From assembly GCF_001879715.1 (NCBI RefSeq), contig NZ_MNBW01000021.1:1-47779 (forward strand): 47,779 nucleotides of DNA. The letters run 5' to 3'. Origin of the DNA: Nioella nitratireducens (lineage in GTDB: Bacteria > Pseudomonadota > Alphaproteobacteria > Rhodobacterales > Rhodobacteraceae). The notes beneath the pieces were generated by a model that was given only the letters and a program-made list of their open reading frames with translations, did not search any database and was not told the DNA's origin. Numbering within the stretch: the first letter of the stretch is position 1; the number at the start of each line of letters is the position of its first letter. Positions 26,422 through 35,590 of this stretch are shown in pieces. The position numbers and the translations under genes were made by a program.

Positions 26422-27147
26422 ATGAAGTCAGAAAGCCCACATATCCTCGTCGTGGACGATCACCGCGAAATCCGTGATGCAGTAACACGCTTCCTGCAAA
26501 AAAGCGGCTTGCTGGCGACATCGGCGACCGATGCTGCCGATATGGATCAGAAGCTCGCCGTCGGCAGCTTTGACTTGATCGTTCTGGATGTGATGATGCC
26601 GGGCGAGGACGGGCTGTCGGTATGTCGCAGGCTGTCGGCTTCGGGATCCTGCCCGATTATCATGCTGACGGCGCTAGGTGACGACATGGACCGGATCATC
26701 GGGCTTGAGATTGGCGCGGATGACTACCTGCCCAAACCATTCAACCCGCGCGAGCTTCTGGCCCGGATAAAGGCTGTGCTCAGGCGCAGCGAGCGTCTGG
26801 ATTCCCTCGCCGGGCGCCTGGCGGGAAAAACCGTTCAGTTCGCACATTGGCATCTTGATGTGGATCGACGCGCACTGCTGTCGGATTCCGGGATAAAGGA
26901 TAGCCTATCCAATTCAGAGTTTCGCCTGCTGATCACATTTCTGGAACGGCCCAGGCTAATCCTTAGCCGCGAGCAGCTTTTGGACCTCACCGCCGGGCGA
27001 TCAGCAGGCCCGTTTGACCGCACGATCGACAATCAGGTCAGCCGCCTGCGCCGCAAGATCGAGGCGGATCCAATGCGTCCGAGGATCATCACGACAGTCC
27101 GAAACGGCGGCTACTGTCTGGCAACGGACGTGGAGATTGCGTCGTGA
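26422..27147 (+). CDS. OmpR-family response regulator
   Basis: This 241-residue protein has a receiver domain (about 7-120) with acidic pocket VVDDH, phospho-acceptor D56 (LIVLDVMMPGEDG), and K in DDYLPKPF. The C-terminal winged helix (about 140-235) ends RIITTVRNGGYCLAT. It is likely the DNA-binding partner of the adjacent kinase (4-base overlap). Context (copper genes, ccm genes) suggests periplasmic copper or redox stress sensing; the signal itself is not visible. Confidence 0.95.
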   Translation: MKSESPHILVVDDHREIRDAVTRFLQKSGLLATSATDAADMDQKLAVGSFDLIVLDVMMPGEDGLSVCRRLSASGSCPIIMLTALGDDMDRIIGLEIGADDYLPKPFNPRELLARIKAVLRRSERLDSLAGRLAGKTVQFAHWHLDVDRRALLSDSGIKDSLSNSEFRLLITFLERPRLILSREQLLDLTAGRSAGPFDRTIDNQVSRLRRKIEADPMRPRIITTVRNGGYCLATDVEIAS

Positions 27148-28592
27148 TCCGGAGCTTTATTCTGAGCTTGCGGGGGCAGTTGATCCTGCTTCTGCTAGGC
27201 GTGCTGCTGGCAGCCCAGATTGTGAGCTTGTTCTTTTTTGTCGATGAACGGAGCCTTGCCGTGCGCGCGGCACTGGGCTTCGAAGCGGCGGGGCGTGCCG
27301 CGAGCGTTGCGCGTCTGCTGGAAGAGGCCCCGAACGAATTGCACGCATCCATCCTGCGGGCCGCGAATTCACCGCTGGTTCGCTTTGATGTGACCGAAAC
27401 CCCGCGAATTCTGGGCGTCAATCACAGTGATGGCGGACCGGTCGAGGACAGGATCAGAAGGCTTCTTGGCGATCAGTTCACCCGTGAAATCAGGGTCGAT
27501 GTGCATGAAGTTGAGGGGACAATCTTGCCTTTGCCACATCTCTCACCCGACATGGCTGAAATGCATGTTGCGATGATGCGGGGCGATCTGTCGGCGATAG
27601 AGATGAGCGTTTCAATCGCGCTGTCGGGTGGCGATTGGCTAAATGTCGAAACCCGCTTCGAACGGCCGCCGCTGCAATGGGCCTGGGGCTCGACCCTGAC
27701 CTTCGTGGTGACCGCTTCGGTCCTTCTGGCGGCTGGCTTCTGGTTCCTGATGGCACGGATCACAGGCCCGCTGCGACGTCTGTCCGTGGCCAGCGAACGT
27801 CTGGGACGCGGCGAGGATATGGAGCCCGTGAAACCGACCGGCCCGACCGAAGTGCGTGACCTGACGGCGGCCTTCGCTATCATGCAGCGCCGTCTGACCC
27901 GGTTCGTCGAGGACCGCACCCGCATGTTGGCGGCCATCGGCCACGATCTGCGCTCGCCGCTGACGGCGTTGCGGGTCAGGACGGAAATGGTAGATGACGC
28001 GGAAACGCGCTATGCGCTGACCTCCAGTATCGAAGAGATGCAGGGAATGCTGGATGCGACCCTGTCCTATGCCCGCGGCGTCAGTGCCTCCGAACCGTCA
28101 GAGCGCGTCTTGGTCGGTCAGTTGCTCAGCGATATCAACCAGACAATCACCACACCCGCAACTTTAGTGCCGGGGCCCGAAGTTGCGGTGTCGGTGCGCC
28201 CGTTCGCATTTCGGCGCGCGGTGCGCAACCTCATCGAGAATGCGCAGCGATACGGTGCCAATGCACGGGTCAGCCATGACGTTGAGGGCGACGTTCTGGC
28301 GATCAGGATTGCCGATAATGGCCCCGGCATTCCCGACAACCTGCTGGAGGATGTGTTCGCCCCTTTCCACCGGCTGGAGCAATCGCGGTCGCTGGATACC
28401 GGTGGCCATGGTCTGGGCCTGTCAATCGCGCGGGGCATCTTGCGGGCGCATGGCGGCGATGTCGTGTTGTCCAACTCCCCCGAGGGAGGGCTGATTGCCA
28501 CCATAACCCTGCCGATCGATACGGCGGCCTCCGCGAATGGGCCCGAAAACGCACCGGGCGGGACCCACCCGCATCCCGAAATCGAACATTGA
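27144..28592 (+). CDS. EnvZ-like sensor histidine kinase
   Basis: This 482-residue inner-membrane kinase has TM1 (about 8-30), a periplasmic region of ~145 residues, TM2 (about 180-205), HAMP, a HisKA box with H267 (AAIGHDLRSPLTAL), N-box NLIENAQRYG, and G-boxes DNGPGIP and GGHGLGLSIA. The periplasmic domain contains HVAMMRGDLS and similar Met/His residues but no obvious CusS-type metal site. The gap to ccmF is only 7 bases, so kinase and cytochrome maturation genes are one transcription unit. Confidence 0.95.
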   Translation: MIRSFILSLRGQLILLLLGVLLAAQIVSLFFFVDERSLAVRAALGFEAAGRAASVARLLEEAPNELHASILRAANSPLVRFDVTETPRILGVNHSDGGPVEDRIRRLLGDQFTREIRVDVHEVEGTILPLPHLSPDMAEMHVAMMRGDLSAIEMSVSIALSGGDWLNVETRFERPPLQWAWGSTLTFVVTASVLLAAGFWFLMARITGPLRRLSVASERLGRGEDMEPVKPTGPTEVRDLTAAFAIMQRRLTRFVEDRTRMLAAIGHDLRSPLTALRVRTEMVDDAETRYALTSSIEEMQGMLDATLSYARGVSASEPSERVLVGQLLSDINQTITTPATLVPGPEVAVSVRPFAFRRAVRNLIENAQRYGANARVSHDVEGDVLAIRIADNGPGIPDNLLEDVFAPFHRLEQSRSLDTGGHGLGLSIARGILRAHGGDVVLSNSPEGGLIATITLPIDTAASANGPENAPGGTHPHPEIEH

Positions 28593-28599
28593 GGAAGAC

Positions 28600-30600
28600 A
28601 TGATCCCTGAACTCGGACACTTCGCGCTGACGCTCGCTTTTGGGTTTGCGCTGGTTCAAAGCGTCCTGCCGATGCTCGGGGCAAGCCGTGGCAACCTGCT
28701 CTGGATGCGGTCGGCGCGGGCGACATCGCTGGCGCAGATGGTTTTTACCTTCGTCGCCTTCGCGGCGCTGATGCGGTCATTCGTGGTCAGCGATTTCACC
28801 GTGTTGAACGTGGTCGAGAACTCGCATTCGCTCAAGCCCCTTCTGTTCAAGATCGCGGGCACCTGGGGCAGCCACGAGGGCTCTTTGCTGCTGTGGGTGC
28901 TGATCCTGACCGTGTTTGGGGCCGGTGTGTCGATCTTTGGCACCAATATATCGGAGGGGCTGCGAGCGCGGACCCTCTCGGTGCAGGCTTGGATCAGCGT
29001 TGGCTTCTTCAGCTTCATGCTGTTCACGTCAAACCCGTTCGAGCGGGTCTTTCCGCCGCCGCCGGATGGTCAGGATCTCAATCCGCTGCTTCAGGATGTT
29101 GGCCTCGCCATGCACCCGCCGCTTCTTTATTTTGGCTATGTCGGGTTTTCGATCGTATTCTCGTTCGCCGTCGCCGCGTTGATCGAGGGCCGCGTCGATG
29201 CGGCCTGGGCGCGGTGGGTCCGTCCGTGGACGCTCGCAGCCTGGGTCAGCCTGACAGCAGGCATCGCGCTCGGGTCATGGTGGGCTTACTACGAACTTGG
29301 CTGGGGCGGCTGGTGGTTCTGGGATCCGGTCGAGAACGTCAGCTTCATGCCGTGGCTTCTGGGCACTGCGTTGCTGCATTCGGCCATCGTGACCGAGAAA
29401 CGGGACGCCTTCAAAAGCTGGACAATCCTTCTTGCGATCCTGACGTTCTCCATGTCGCTTCTGGGCACTTTCATTGTGCGCTCGGGGCTGCTCACGTCGG
29501 TCCACGCTTTCGCCGTGGACCCTGAACGCGGGCTCTATATCCTGTGGCTTCTGGGGCTCAGCATCGGGGGTTCCCTGCTGCTATTCGCATGGCGCGCCCC
29601 GGCGCTTGAATCCGGCGGCCTGTTTCGACCGATCAGCCGCGAAGCCGGATTGCTCGTGAACAACCTGGCTCTCGCCTCGGCGACCGGCACCGTCCTCTTC
29701 GGCACGCTCTATCCGCTGTTTGTCGAGGCACTCGCAGGGGAACGGCTTTCCGTCGGGCCACCCTTTTTCAACGCGACCTTTGTTCCGATGATGCTTCCCC
29801 TGGTTTTCGCCATGGCGATCGGGCCGTTTCTGTCGTGGAAACGCGCCGATCTTGCGGGTGTCTTGCAACGATTGAAATTCGCGGCAGTGCTGTCCGGTCT
29901 GACTGCGCTGGCTGTCTGGTACCTGACCGAGGGCGGGCCGGTTCTGGCCTATCTGTCCATTGCACTCGCGGTCTGGCTGTTCCTTGCCTCGGTGATGGAA
30001 TGGGCAGGGCGGGTCCGGTTTGGCGAGGTGCCCATCAGCGAGGCACTGCGCCGCGCGAAGAACCTGCCACGCGCTGCCCACGGGATGACACTGGCCCATC
30101 TGGGCCTTGCCGTCGCGATACTGGGTTTCGTTGGCTCCAGTGCCTGGAAATCGGAAGAGATCGTGTTCGTCACGCCTGGAACAGAAATCTCGATTGCAGG
30201 GTTCGATGTGGTCTTCGAAGGCGTCGAGCGCGTGACCGGGCCGAACTATGTCGCCAATCGTGGAACCCTCGTCGTCGAACGCAACGGCAACTACGTGACG
30301 ACCCTTTACCCGGAACGCAGGCAATATCCCGTGGCGCAATTCAGCACAACGGAATCGTCCATACGCTCTACACTTGCAGGCGACCTTTATGCCTCGCTGA
30401 CGGAACCTGCCAGTGCAGAGGCCGAGGCACAGGGGGCCTGGACGCTGCGCATACTCTATGAACCACTGGTGAACTTCATCTGGATCGGTGCGGCAATGCT
30501 GGTTCTCGGTGGCGGTTTGTCGTTGTCGGACAGACGTCTACGTGTCGGCGCACCACGCCGCGCAGCCCGGCCGACAGCCACTGAAGCACCAGCGGAGTAA
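28600..30600 (+). CDS. ccmF: Cytochrome c haem lyase subunit CcmF
   Basis: This 666-residue protein has ~15 membrane segments and the tryptophan-rich WWD signature (GWGGWWFWDPVENVSFMPWL, about residues 234-253), plus conserved periplasmic His residues. It attaches haem to apocytochromes in system I maturation. GAGGA precedes the ATG. It is followed after 4 bases by ccmG. The ccmABCDE genes are absent from the window, so this copy would rely on chromosomal haem delivery. Confidence 0.96.
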   Translation: MIPELGHFALTLAFGFALVQSVLPMLGASRGNLLWMRSARATSLAQMVFTFVAFAALMRSFVVSDFTVLNVVENSHSLKPLLFKIAGTWGSHEGSLLLWVLILTVFGAGVSIFGTNISEGLRARTLSVQAWISVGFFSFMLFTSNPFERVFPPPPDGQDLNPLLQDVGLAMHPPLLYFGYVGFSIVFSFAVAALIEGRVDAAWARWVRPWTLAAWVSLTAGIALGSWWAYYELGWGGWWFWDPVENVSFMPWLLGTALLHSAIVTEKRDAFKSWTILLAILTFSMSLLGTFIVRSGLLTSVHAFAVDPERGLYILWLLGLSIGGSLLLFAWRAPALESGGLFRPISREAGLLVNNLALASATGTVLFGTLYPLFVEALAGERLSVGPPFFNATFVPMMLPLVFAMAIGPFLSWKRADLAGVLQRLKFAAVLSGLTALAVWYLTEGGPVLAYLSIALAVWLFLASVMEWAGRVRFGEVPISEALRRAKNLPRAAHGMTLAHLGLAVAILGFVGSSAWKSEEIVFVTPGTEISIAGFDVVFEGVERVTGPNYVANRGTLVVERNGNYVTTLYPERRQYPVAQFSTTESSIRSTLAGDLYASLTEPASAEAEAQGAWTLRILYEPLVNFIWIGAAMLVLGGGLSLSDRRLRVGAPRRAARPTATEAPAE

Positions 30601-30604
30601 GCCC

Positions 30605-31162
30605 ATGAAACGCCTTCTATTCGCTAGCCCGGTACTTGTCGCTCTGGTCTTTGGTGCTTTTTTCATCTGGGGCCTAAACCCCGAGCGCGATCCGAATTCC
30701 ATCCCGTCTGTGCTGATTTCGCGCCCTGCCCCTGCTTTCAGCCTGCCGGAGATTGTGGGAACCGATGTGCCAGGCTTCTCGCGTGCTGATCTGGAGGGAA
30801 ACGATGCCCCGGTCATCGTCAACATCTTCGCCTCCTGGTGCGTCCCGTGTCGGGCAGAGCACGCGGTGTTGACGCGGCTGGTCGCAGAGGAAGGGGTGCA
30901 GCTGTTCGGCATCAATTACCAGGATGAGCCGGAGGATGCTTTGCGTTGGCTGAACGAGCTCGGTAATCCCTACGCGCGCATCGGCTCTGATATCGAGGGG
31001 CGCGTTGCGATCGACTGGGGTCTGACCGGGGTGCCGGAAACCTTTATCGTTGGCCCGGACGGGACGGTCCTTTACAAACATGTCGGCCCGATCCTCGGCG
31101 ATGCGGCCCTTCGTGACTTCACCACCGCCCTCTCGCAGGCCCGGCAGGCGGGCATGACATGA
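30605..31162 (+). CDS. ccmG: CcmG/DsbE thioredoxin-like protein
   Basis: This 185-residue membrane-anchored periplasmic thioredoxin (TM about 4-23) has the active site WCVPC (C79, C82) and GVPETFIVGPDG with the cis-Pro. It reduces apocytochrome CxxCH cysteines, presumably with electrons from the DsbD-type protein encoded convergently at 32806. It overlaps ccmH by 4 bases. Confidence 0.95.
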   Translation: MKRLLFASPVLVALVFGAFFIWGLNPERDPNSIPSVLISRPAPAFSLPEIVGTDVPGFSRADLEGNDAPVIVNIFASWCVPCRAEHAVLTRLVAEEGVQLFGINYQDEPEDALRWLNELGNPYARIGSDIEGRVAIDWGLTGVPETFIVGPDGTVLYKHVGPILGDAALRDFTTALSQARQAGMT

Positions 31163-31644
31163 TCAACCGACTTCTTTTTGCCCTCGCAGTGGTGCTGACC
31201 TCTGCGACCATCGCCCTGGCGGTCGAACCAGACGAAATGTTGGCAGACCCGGCACTGGAAGCGCGCGCGCGCGTGGTGTCGCAGCAGCTTCGCTGTGTCG
31301 TCTGCCAGAACCAGGACATCGACAGTTCCAACGCCGGTATTGCTCGCGATATGCGGGTGTTGGTTCGTGAACGCATCGTTGCCGGAGACAGCAACTCCGA
31401 GGTTCTGGACGCCATGGTGGCGCGCTACGGCAACTACGTTCTGCTACGCCCGCCCTTCAACACGCAGACCTATGCCCTGTGGTTCGCACCGCTTGCCCTG
31501 CTGCTTCTGGCCGCGTCCATCGGCATCTTTGTCGTCCGGCAGGCACGGCAAACACCTGTGGAACCCGATGCGTTGACCGCGGAAGAGGAGAACGCCCTCC
31601 GGGCGGTTATCGACACCCCGCCGCCGACGGAGCCCCGCCAATGA
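31159..31644 (+). CDS. ccmH: CcmH (CycL-type) apocytochrome thiol-reductase subunit
   Basis: This 161-residue protein has a signal peptide (1-22, ending ALA-V), the redox motif LRCVVCQNQDIDSSNA (C46, C49), and one C-terminal membrane helix (about 105-127). It is the short alphaproteobacterial form, with the TPR part encoded separately as ccmI. It overlaps ccmI by 4 bases. Confidence 0.95.
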   Translation: MINRLLFALAVVLTSATIALAVEPDEMLADPALEARARVVSQQLRCVVCQNQDIDSSNAGIARDMRVLVRERIVAGDSNSEVLDAMVARYGNYVLLRPPFNTQTYALWFAPLALLLLAASIGIFVVRQARQTPVEPDALTAEEENALRAVIDTPPPTEPRQ

Positions 31645-32789
31645 CGCTTTTCCTGACTTTCGTGGCCATGTCGGCCCTTGCGATCCTGTTTGTGCTGCTG
31701 GCGCTGCGCCGGGGTGGCATGAGCAGCGGGGACCGCGACGCAGGCGCGATTGCCGTTCTGCGCGACCAACTGGTGGAAATCGAGCGGGACGAGGCACGCG
31801 GTCTGATCAACATCGCCGAAGCACGTGACGCCGGGATCGAGGTCAAGCGGCGATTGCTGACCTATACGGGTGGGCAGACCCGCGCGGCCCCCTCTCCTCG
31901 TCGTGGTGCGTGGGTTCTGGTTCCAGCCCTCGCGGTCGTCCTGACCAGCGGCATCGGGCTTTATCTCGTCCTGGGTCAACCCTCCGTTCCAAGCATGCCC
32001 TTCGCTGAGCGTGGGGCGGAACGGGCTGCGGCGAGTGAACTGGCAGGGCTGGCCGCCGAATTGCGCGACCGCCTGGAGGCCGAGCCGGATGGTGGGGCGC
32101 ACGAGGGTTGGATCTTGCTAGGCCGGACCTTCATGCGGATGAACGACTATTCCGCAGCTGTCGGTGCGTTTACCGTCGCCTCCGAGCGCCCTGAAGCCTC
32201 ATCAGCCTCATTTTCGCAGTTGGCAGAGGCCATGATTGCCAATGAAGATGGGATCGTGACACCCCTCGCCGAGGCCGCGATTGCCCGAGCGGTTGAAATG
32301 GATCCGCTCAATCCGGCAGCGATCTACTATCACGCCATCGCGCTTGACCAGACCGGCAGCAGCGCAATGGCCTATGATGCGCTCGCGGCTCGCATCGCTG
32401 TCGAGACCGAAATCGCGCCCTGGATGCAGATCTTCACCGCGCGGCTCAATCAGATCGGAGAGCGCATCGGTCGCGCGCCTGTGGGGCCGATGATGCTGAT
32501 GGCGGGCAGTGACGCCCTCGGCCCCGATGCCGCAGATATGGCAGCAGCCGCCGAGATGAGCGCCGAGGACCGGGCCGCGATGGTGCAATCCATGGTCGCC
32601 CGCCTGGCCGCCCGGCTGGAGGAGGAACCGGATGATCTGGAAGGCTGGTTGCGGCTGGCCAATTCTTACCGGGTTCTGGGAGATCTCGATGCCGCCCGCG
32701 CCGCCCTGGCCCGGGCCGAGCCGCTGCTTCCCGAAACCGGCCCTGCGCGGCAAAGCTTCGATGATCTGTCCGACGATCTTGGTGAATGA
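31641..32789 (+). CDS. ccmI: CcmI (CycH-type) apocytochrome chaperone
   Basis: This 382-residue protein has two N-terminal membrane helices (about 3-22 and 92-112) flanking a cytoplasmic loop, then a periplasmic region with TPR-like repeats (WILLGRTFMRMNDYSAAVGAF; later WLRLANSYRVLGDLDAARAAL). It binds apocytochrome C-termini for the haem lyase. It ends 16 bases from the convergent DsbD gene, with no visible terminator between. Confidence 0.92.
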   Translation: MTLFLTFVAMSALAILFVLLALRRGGMSSGDRDAGAIAVLRDQLVEIERDEARGLINIAEARDAGIEVKRRLLTYTGGQTRAAPSPRRGAWVLVPALAVVLTSGIGLYLVLGQPSVPSMPFAERGAERAAASELAGLAAELRDRLEAEPDGGAHEGWILLGRTFMRMNDYSAAVGAFTVASERPEASSASFSQLAEAMIANEDGIVTPLAEAAIARAVEMDPLNPAAIYYHAIALDQTGSSAMAYDALAARIAVETEIAPWMQIFTARLNQIGERIGRAPVGPMMLMAGSDALGPDAADMAAAAEMSAEDRAAMVQSMVARLAARLEEEPDDLEGWLRLANSYRVLGDLDAARAALARAEPLLPETGPARQSFDDLSDDLGE

Positions 32790-32805
32790 CCGCGTGCGGC
32801 AAGGC

Positions 32806-34920
32806 TCAGTTGGCGGCGGCAACCGCGCTGGTCTCGGCCTCGCGCAGTGCTTCCAGGACCGCCTCGGCGCTTAACAGCTCCGGCAGCGCTATTCCGTTCG
32901 GTGCGCCGGGGCCATAAACCGCGTTGAACGGGATGCCGTAGCGGTCGAATGCGGCCAGATAGCGGGAGATCTGCTCATCCGGACGCGTCCAGTCGGCGCG
33001 CATGGCAGTCACACCGGGTGCGGCCAGGGCCTCTGCCACCGAGTCGCGGTCCAGCACCAGAAGCTTGTTGGCCTGGCAGGTCAGGCACCAATCGGCGGTC
33101 ACATCGACAAACACGACCTCCCCGCGTGAAACATGGCGGGCAATCGCGGCGCGGTCGAAGACGGCCCATTCGGTGCCCGTGTCCCTTTTTGTGCTGCCCT
33201 GATCGGCCAATTGACCTGCGGCGATGACAGGGGCAACGGCCAGCACCGCGACGCCGACCCATCTTGCAACCGACGGCACCCGCCGGATGGCAAGCAAGCT
33301 TATCAGGGCGGCGATCAAGCCGACCGTCACCAACACCGAGACCGGCCCGGCCACGCCCGACAAGACCCAGACCAGCCATGCCGCCGTCAAAAGCAGCAAG
33401 AGGCCCAGAACCGCCTTGAGCACGATCATCCACCGCCCCGGCTTCGGCATCATCAGCGCCAAGCGCGGATAGGCGGCGACCGCGAAATAGGGCGTGGCAA
33501 GACCGAGCCCGAGCCCGGTGAACACAACGCCGATATCGACGATACCGCCAGTCAACGCAAAAGCGATGGCGGTGCCAAGGAAGGGCGCGGAACACGGCGT
33601 GGCCAGCATTGCAGCAAAAGCCCCGGTGGCGATGTCCCCGGCATAGCCGCGCTGCGCACCGCTGCCTGCCAGGCGGGTCTGCAGCCGCGACGGCAATGAG
33701 ATTTCAAACAGCCCCAACATGTTAGCGGCAAAAACGGCCAGGATCCCGACCATCAGAGCCAGAAATCCGGGGTTCTGGAACTGCAGCCCCCACCCCACTG
33801 TGACGCCGATCTGGCGCAGGGCAAATGTCGCCGCCGCAAGCACCCACATGAAAGCCATCACCCCGACGGCCGAGGCCAGAAAGCTTGCTCGAATTTCCCG
33901 GCCGGTCTTGTTCCCGCTGGTGATCACCGATGCCAGCTTGATCGACAGCACCGGCAGAACGCAAGGCATCACATTCAGGATAAGCCCGCCCAGAAAAGAG
34001 ATCAGGCCAATCCAGACCAGGGCGGAAATCGGCCGTCGGTCAATTTGCCGTGCAAACGGGGCCGGTGGGGACGTTTCCAGGGCGCGCGCCTCAATTGTGC
34101 GTGCCAGTGCGCCATCGGTCAGCGTGATCACGGGCGCTGTCGCGTCCGGGTCGAGGGACAAGATCGGAAGCTGCGCCCAAAGCCCGCGCCCGTCACCCGC
34201 AAGCCGGATATCCGGTTCGCCAAACGCCGTGAAACTGCCCATTTCAGGAAACACGTCCGGTGTCTCGAAGGAATGAGTTCCACTTGCCGTGATGGTCAGC
34301 GTCCGAGCATCCTCGTTAACGAAGGCAGCAACGTCGGAGATCTCCGCGGTCGGGCCAACGAGCGGCACCAAGGCGGCAAAGGTCGCGATCCGCGCCGCCG
34401 AGACCCGGTCTATGGCGCCCTGCGTGCCAGACCCACCTGCCGGCAGATCGATTGCAAAGGCGAAGCTCGACGGGACGCAGATCTCGGAACAGACCAGAAT
34501 ATCGGCCTCGACCCGCAGGTTGACGGCTTCTCCCGGTCGCTCCAAATGGATGCGGATGGGCAGGACGACCTCCCCAGAATAGCCGAAATTCTGAATGCCG
34601 AAGGCGGTAAAGCGGTGGGGCGCGGGCCACAGGATCTCCACCTCCGCCACATTCACCGATCCCGTGAAATCCAGTTCGGGTGGCAAACCCACCTCACCCG
34701 GGCTTCGCCAATAGGTCTTCCAACCCTCCGACAACGACATGTCGAGACCGGCAGAGATCGAGGTCGCCCCCGGAGCAATCCTATTCTCGGCGGTGACAAG
34801 CGCGACCTCGATGGCGGGGCTGCTTGCGACATCGGAACTCGCCGACATGGCGGGCAACGACATCGACAAGAGCAGAGCGACCAGCGCGACCGCCGACCTT
34901 AAGGGGGCCACCATGCCCAT
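32806..34920 (-). CDS. scsB: DsbD/ScsB-type thiol:disulfide interchange protein
   Basis: This 704-residue protein has a signal peptide (1-26), a periplasmic N-terminal domain with a CxxxC-like pair (VCSEICVPSS), a central eight-helix electron-transfer domain with the two redox prolines (MPCVLPVLS, TPCSAPFLG), and a C-terminal thioredoxin domain with WCLTC (C612, C615). The long N-domain fits ScsB (suppressor of copper sensitivity) rather than classical DsbD. It would reduce periplasmic partners such as CcmG and the DsbA-like protein at 40582. It is third in the DUF2933-lipoprotein-scsB operon. Confidence 0.93.
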   Translation of the reverse strand: MGMVAPLRSAVALVALLLSMSLPAMSASSDVASSPAIEVALVTAENRIAPGATSISAGLDMSLSEGWKTYWRSPGEVGLPPELDFTGSVNVAEVEILWPAPHRFTAFGIQNFGYSGEVVLPIRIHLERPGEAVNLRVEADILVCSEICVPSSFAFAIDLPAGGSGTQGAIDRVSAARIATFAALVPLVGPTAEISDVAAFVNEDARTLTITASGTHSFETPDVFPEMGSFTAFGEPDIRLAGDGRGLWAQLPILSLDPDATAPVITLTDGALARTIEARALETSPPAPFARQIDRRPISALVWIGLISFLGGLILNVMPCVLPVLSIKLASVITSGNKTGREIRASFLASAVGVMAFMWVLAAATFALRQIGVTVGWGLQFQNPGFLALMVGILAVFAANMLGLFEISLPSRLQTRLAGSGAQRGYAGDIATGAFAAMLATPCSAPFLGTAIAFALTGGIVDIGVVFTGLGLGLATPYFAVAAYPRLALMMPKPGRWMIVLKAVLGLLLLLTAAWLVWVLSGVAGPVSVLVTVGLIAALISLLAIRRVPSVARWVGVAVLAVAPVIAAGQLADQGSTKRDTGTEWAVFDRAAIARHVSRGEVVFVDVTADWCLTCQANKLLVLDRDSVAEALAAPGVTAMRADWTRPDEQISRYLAAFDRYGIPFNAVYGPGAPNGIALPELLSAEAVLEALREAETSAVAAAN

Positions 34921-34950
34921 GAGACGTGCCTTTCTCTGCTTATTCTGCGG

Positions 34951-35175
34951 CTATCTGACGACAAAACCCGTGCGGTTGCCGTCGCACTGTAGGCGGTAGA
35001 TGCCTTCTCCGAGGTTTTCAACGGCTCGGCAGTCGGCCTCGACACCTGGCACTGCCAAGGCAGCGTTATCCAGCGTCAGCGCCGGATCATCGCATTGCTG
35101 AAACGCGATACCGCAACCGCCAAGTCCAAGCAAAAAGCCAAACAAACCAATGCTCCTTAGCCGATGTGGCCGCAT
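34951..35175 (-). CDS. Small lipoprotein of unknown function
   Basis: This 74-residue protein has a lipoprotein signal with lipobox LGG-C (C21), and three more Cys (28, 49 and 64 region) in a ~50-residue mature part. It is not recognised as a named family. It starts 2 bases after the DUF2933 stop and precedes scsB, so it is probably translated from the same message and could be a redox or metal partner. Confidence 0.75.
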   Translation of the reverse strand: MRPHRLRSIGLFGFLLGLGGCGIAFQQCDDPALTLDNAALAVPGVEADCRAVENLGEGIYRLQCDGNRTGFVVR

Positions 35176-35177
35176 GT

Positions 35178-35477
35178 TCAGCGGCTTTGTATGACGGTTC
35201 CGGGGCGCGCGATTGGCACAGCGTCCCGTTGTGGGTCAGATTCGGTTTGCTCTGATCCCGCCCCGTGACAGGATCGACCCATCATGCGGTGCATGATCAC
35301 GTGCATTCCCAAGCACAATGCGAGCGGCAGAAACAGGCCGATATTGCCCAGAACCGCGCCAACGCCTCCGGTCAGCAAGACAATCGCTATGGGTGCGGCC
35401 ATGATAAGACTACATGCAGCCATCCCGAACTTGGCAAACCGATTGCCGGTCTGGTTTAGATTTGACGTATTGCTCAC
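35178..35477 (-). CDS. DUF2933-type small membrane protein
   Basis: This 99-residue protein has two membrane segments; the second ends LCLGMHVIMHRMMGRSCHG, matching the Cys/Met/His end of the DUF2933 protein at 10907. The GTG at 35477 is chosen because GAGGTGA lies 5 bases before it and the CueR-type promoter would begin transcription near 35508. The ATG at 35516 has no ribosome site and would lie at or before that start. It is first of three genes leading to scsB. Confidence 0.8.
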   Translation of the reverse strand: MSNTSNLNQTGNRFAKFGMAACSLIMAAPIAIVLLTGGVGAVLGNIGLFLPLALCLGMHVIMHRMMGRSCHGAGSEQTESDPQRDAVPIARPGTVIQSR

Positions 35478-35524
35478 CTTTATCACCTCGGATTGCGTTT
35501 CGATATTCCGATCCATTGAGTTGA

Positions 35525-35545
35525 TTCCAGCGCGGGAAGGTCAAT
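35525..35545 (-). promoter_or_regulatory. CueR-type operator, left arm of a 21-base inverted repeat
   Basis: On the - strand TTGACC (35544-35539) is followed by TTCCCGCGCTGGAA. This 21-base block is an exact inverted copy of 35591-35611. It faces the DUF2933-lipoprotein-scsB operon. The outer dyad arm is incomplete (GGAATC rather than GGAAGG) and the -10 is weak. Confidence 0.6.
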
Positions 35546-35563
35546 GTTACATAGCGATACAAA
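35546..35563 (+). promoter_or_regulatory. Repeated operator-like motif, copy 3 (GTTACATAGCGATACAAA)
   Basis: This sits between the two inverted CueR-type blocks of the divergent promoter. It shares GTTACATNNCGNNACAA with the copies at 22530 and 26361, so both copper-sensing systems may act on this promoter (inference). Confidence 0.48.
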
Positions 35564-35590
35564 AATCACGAATTTGTAAGCCGCCTTTGG

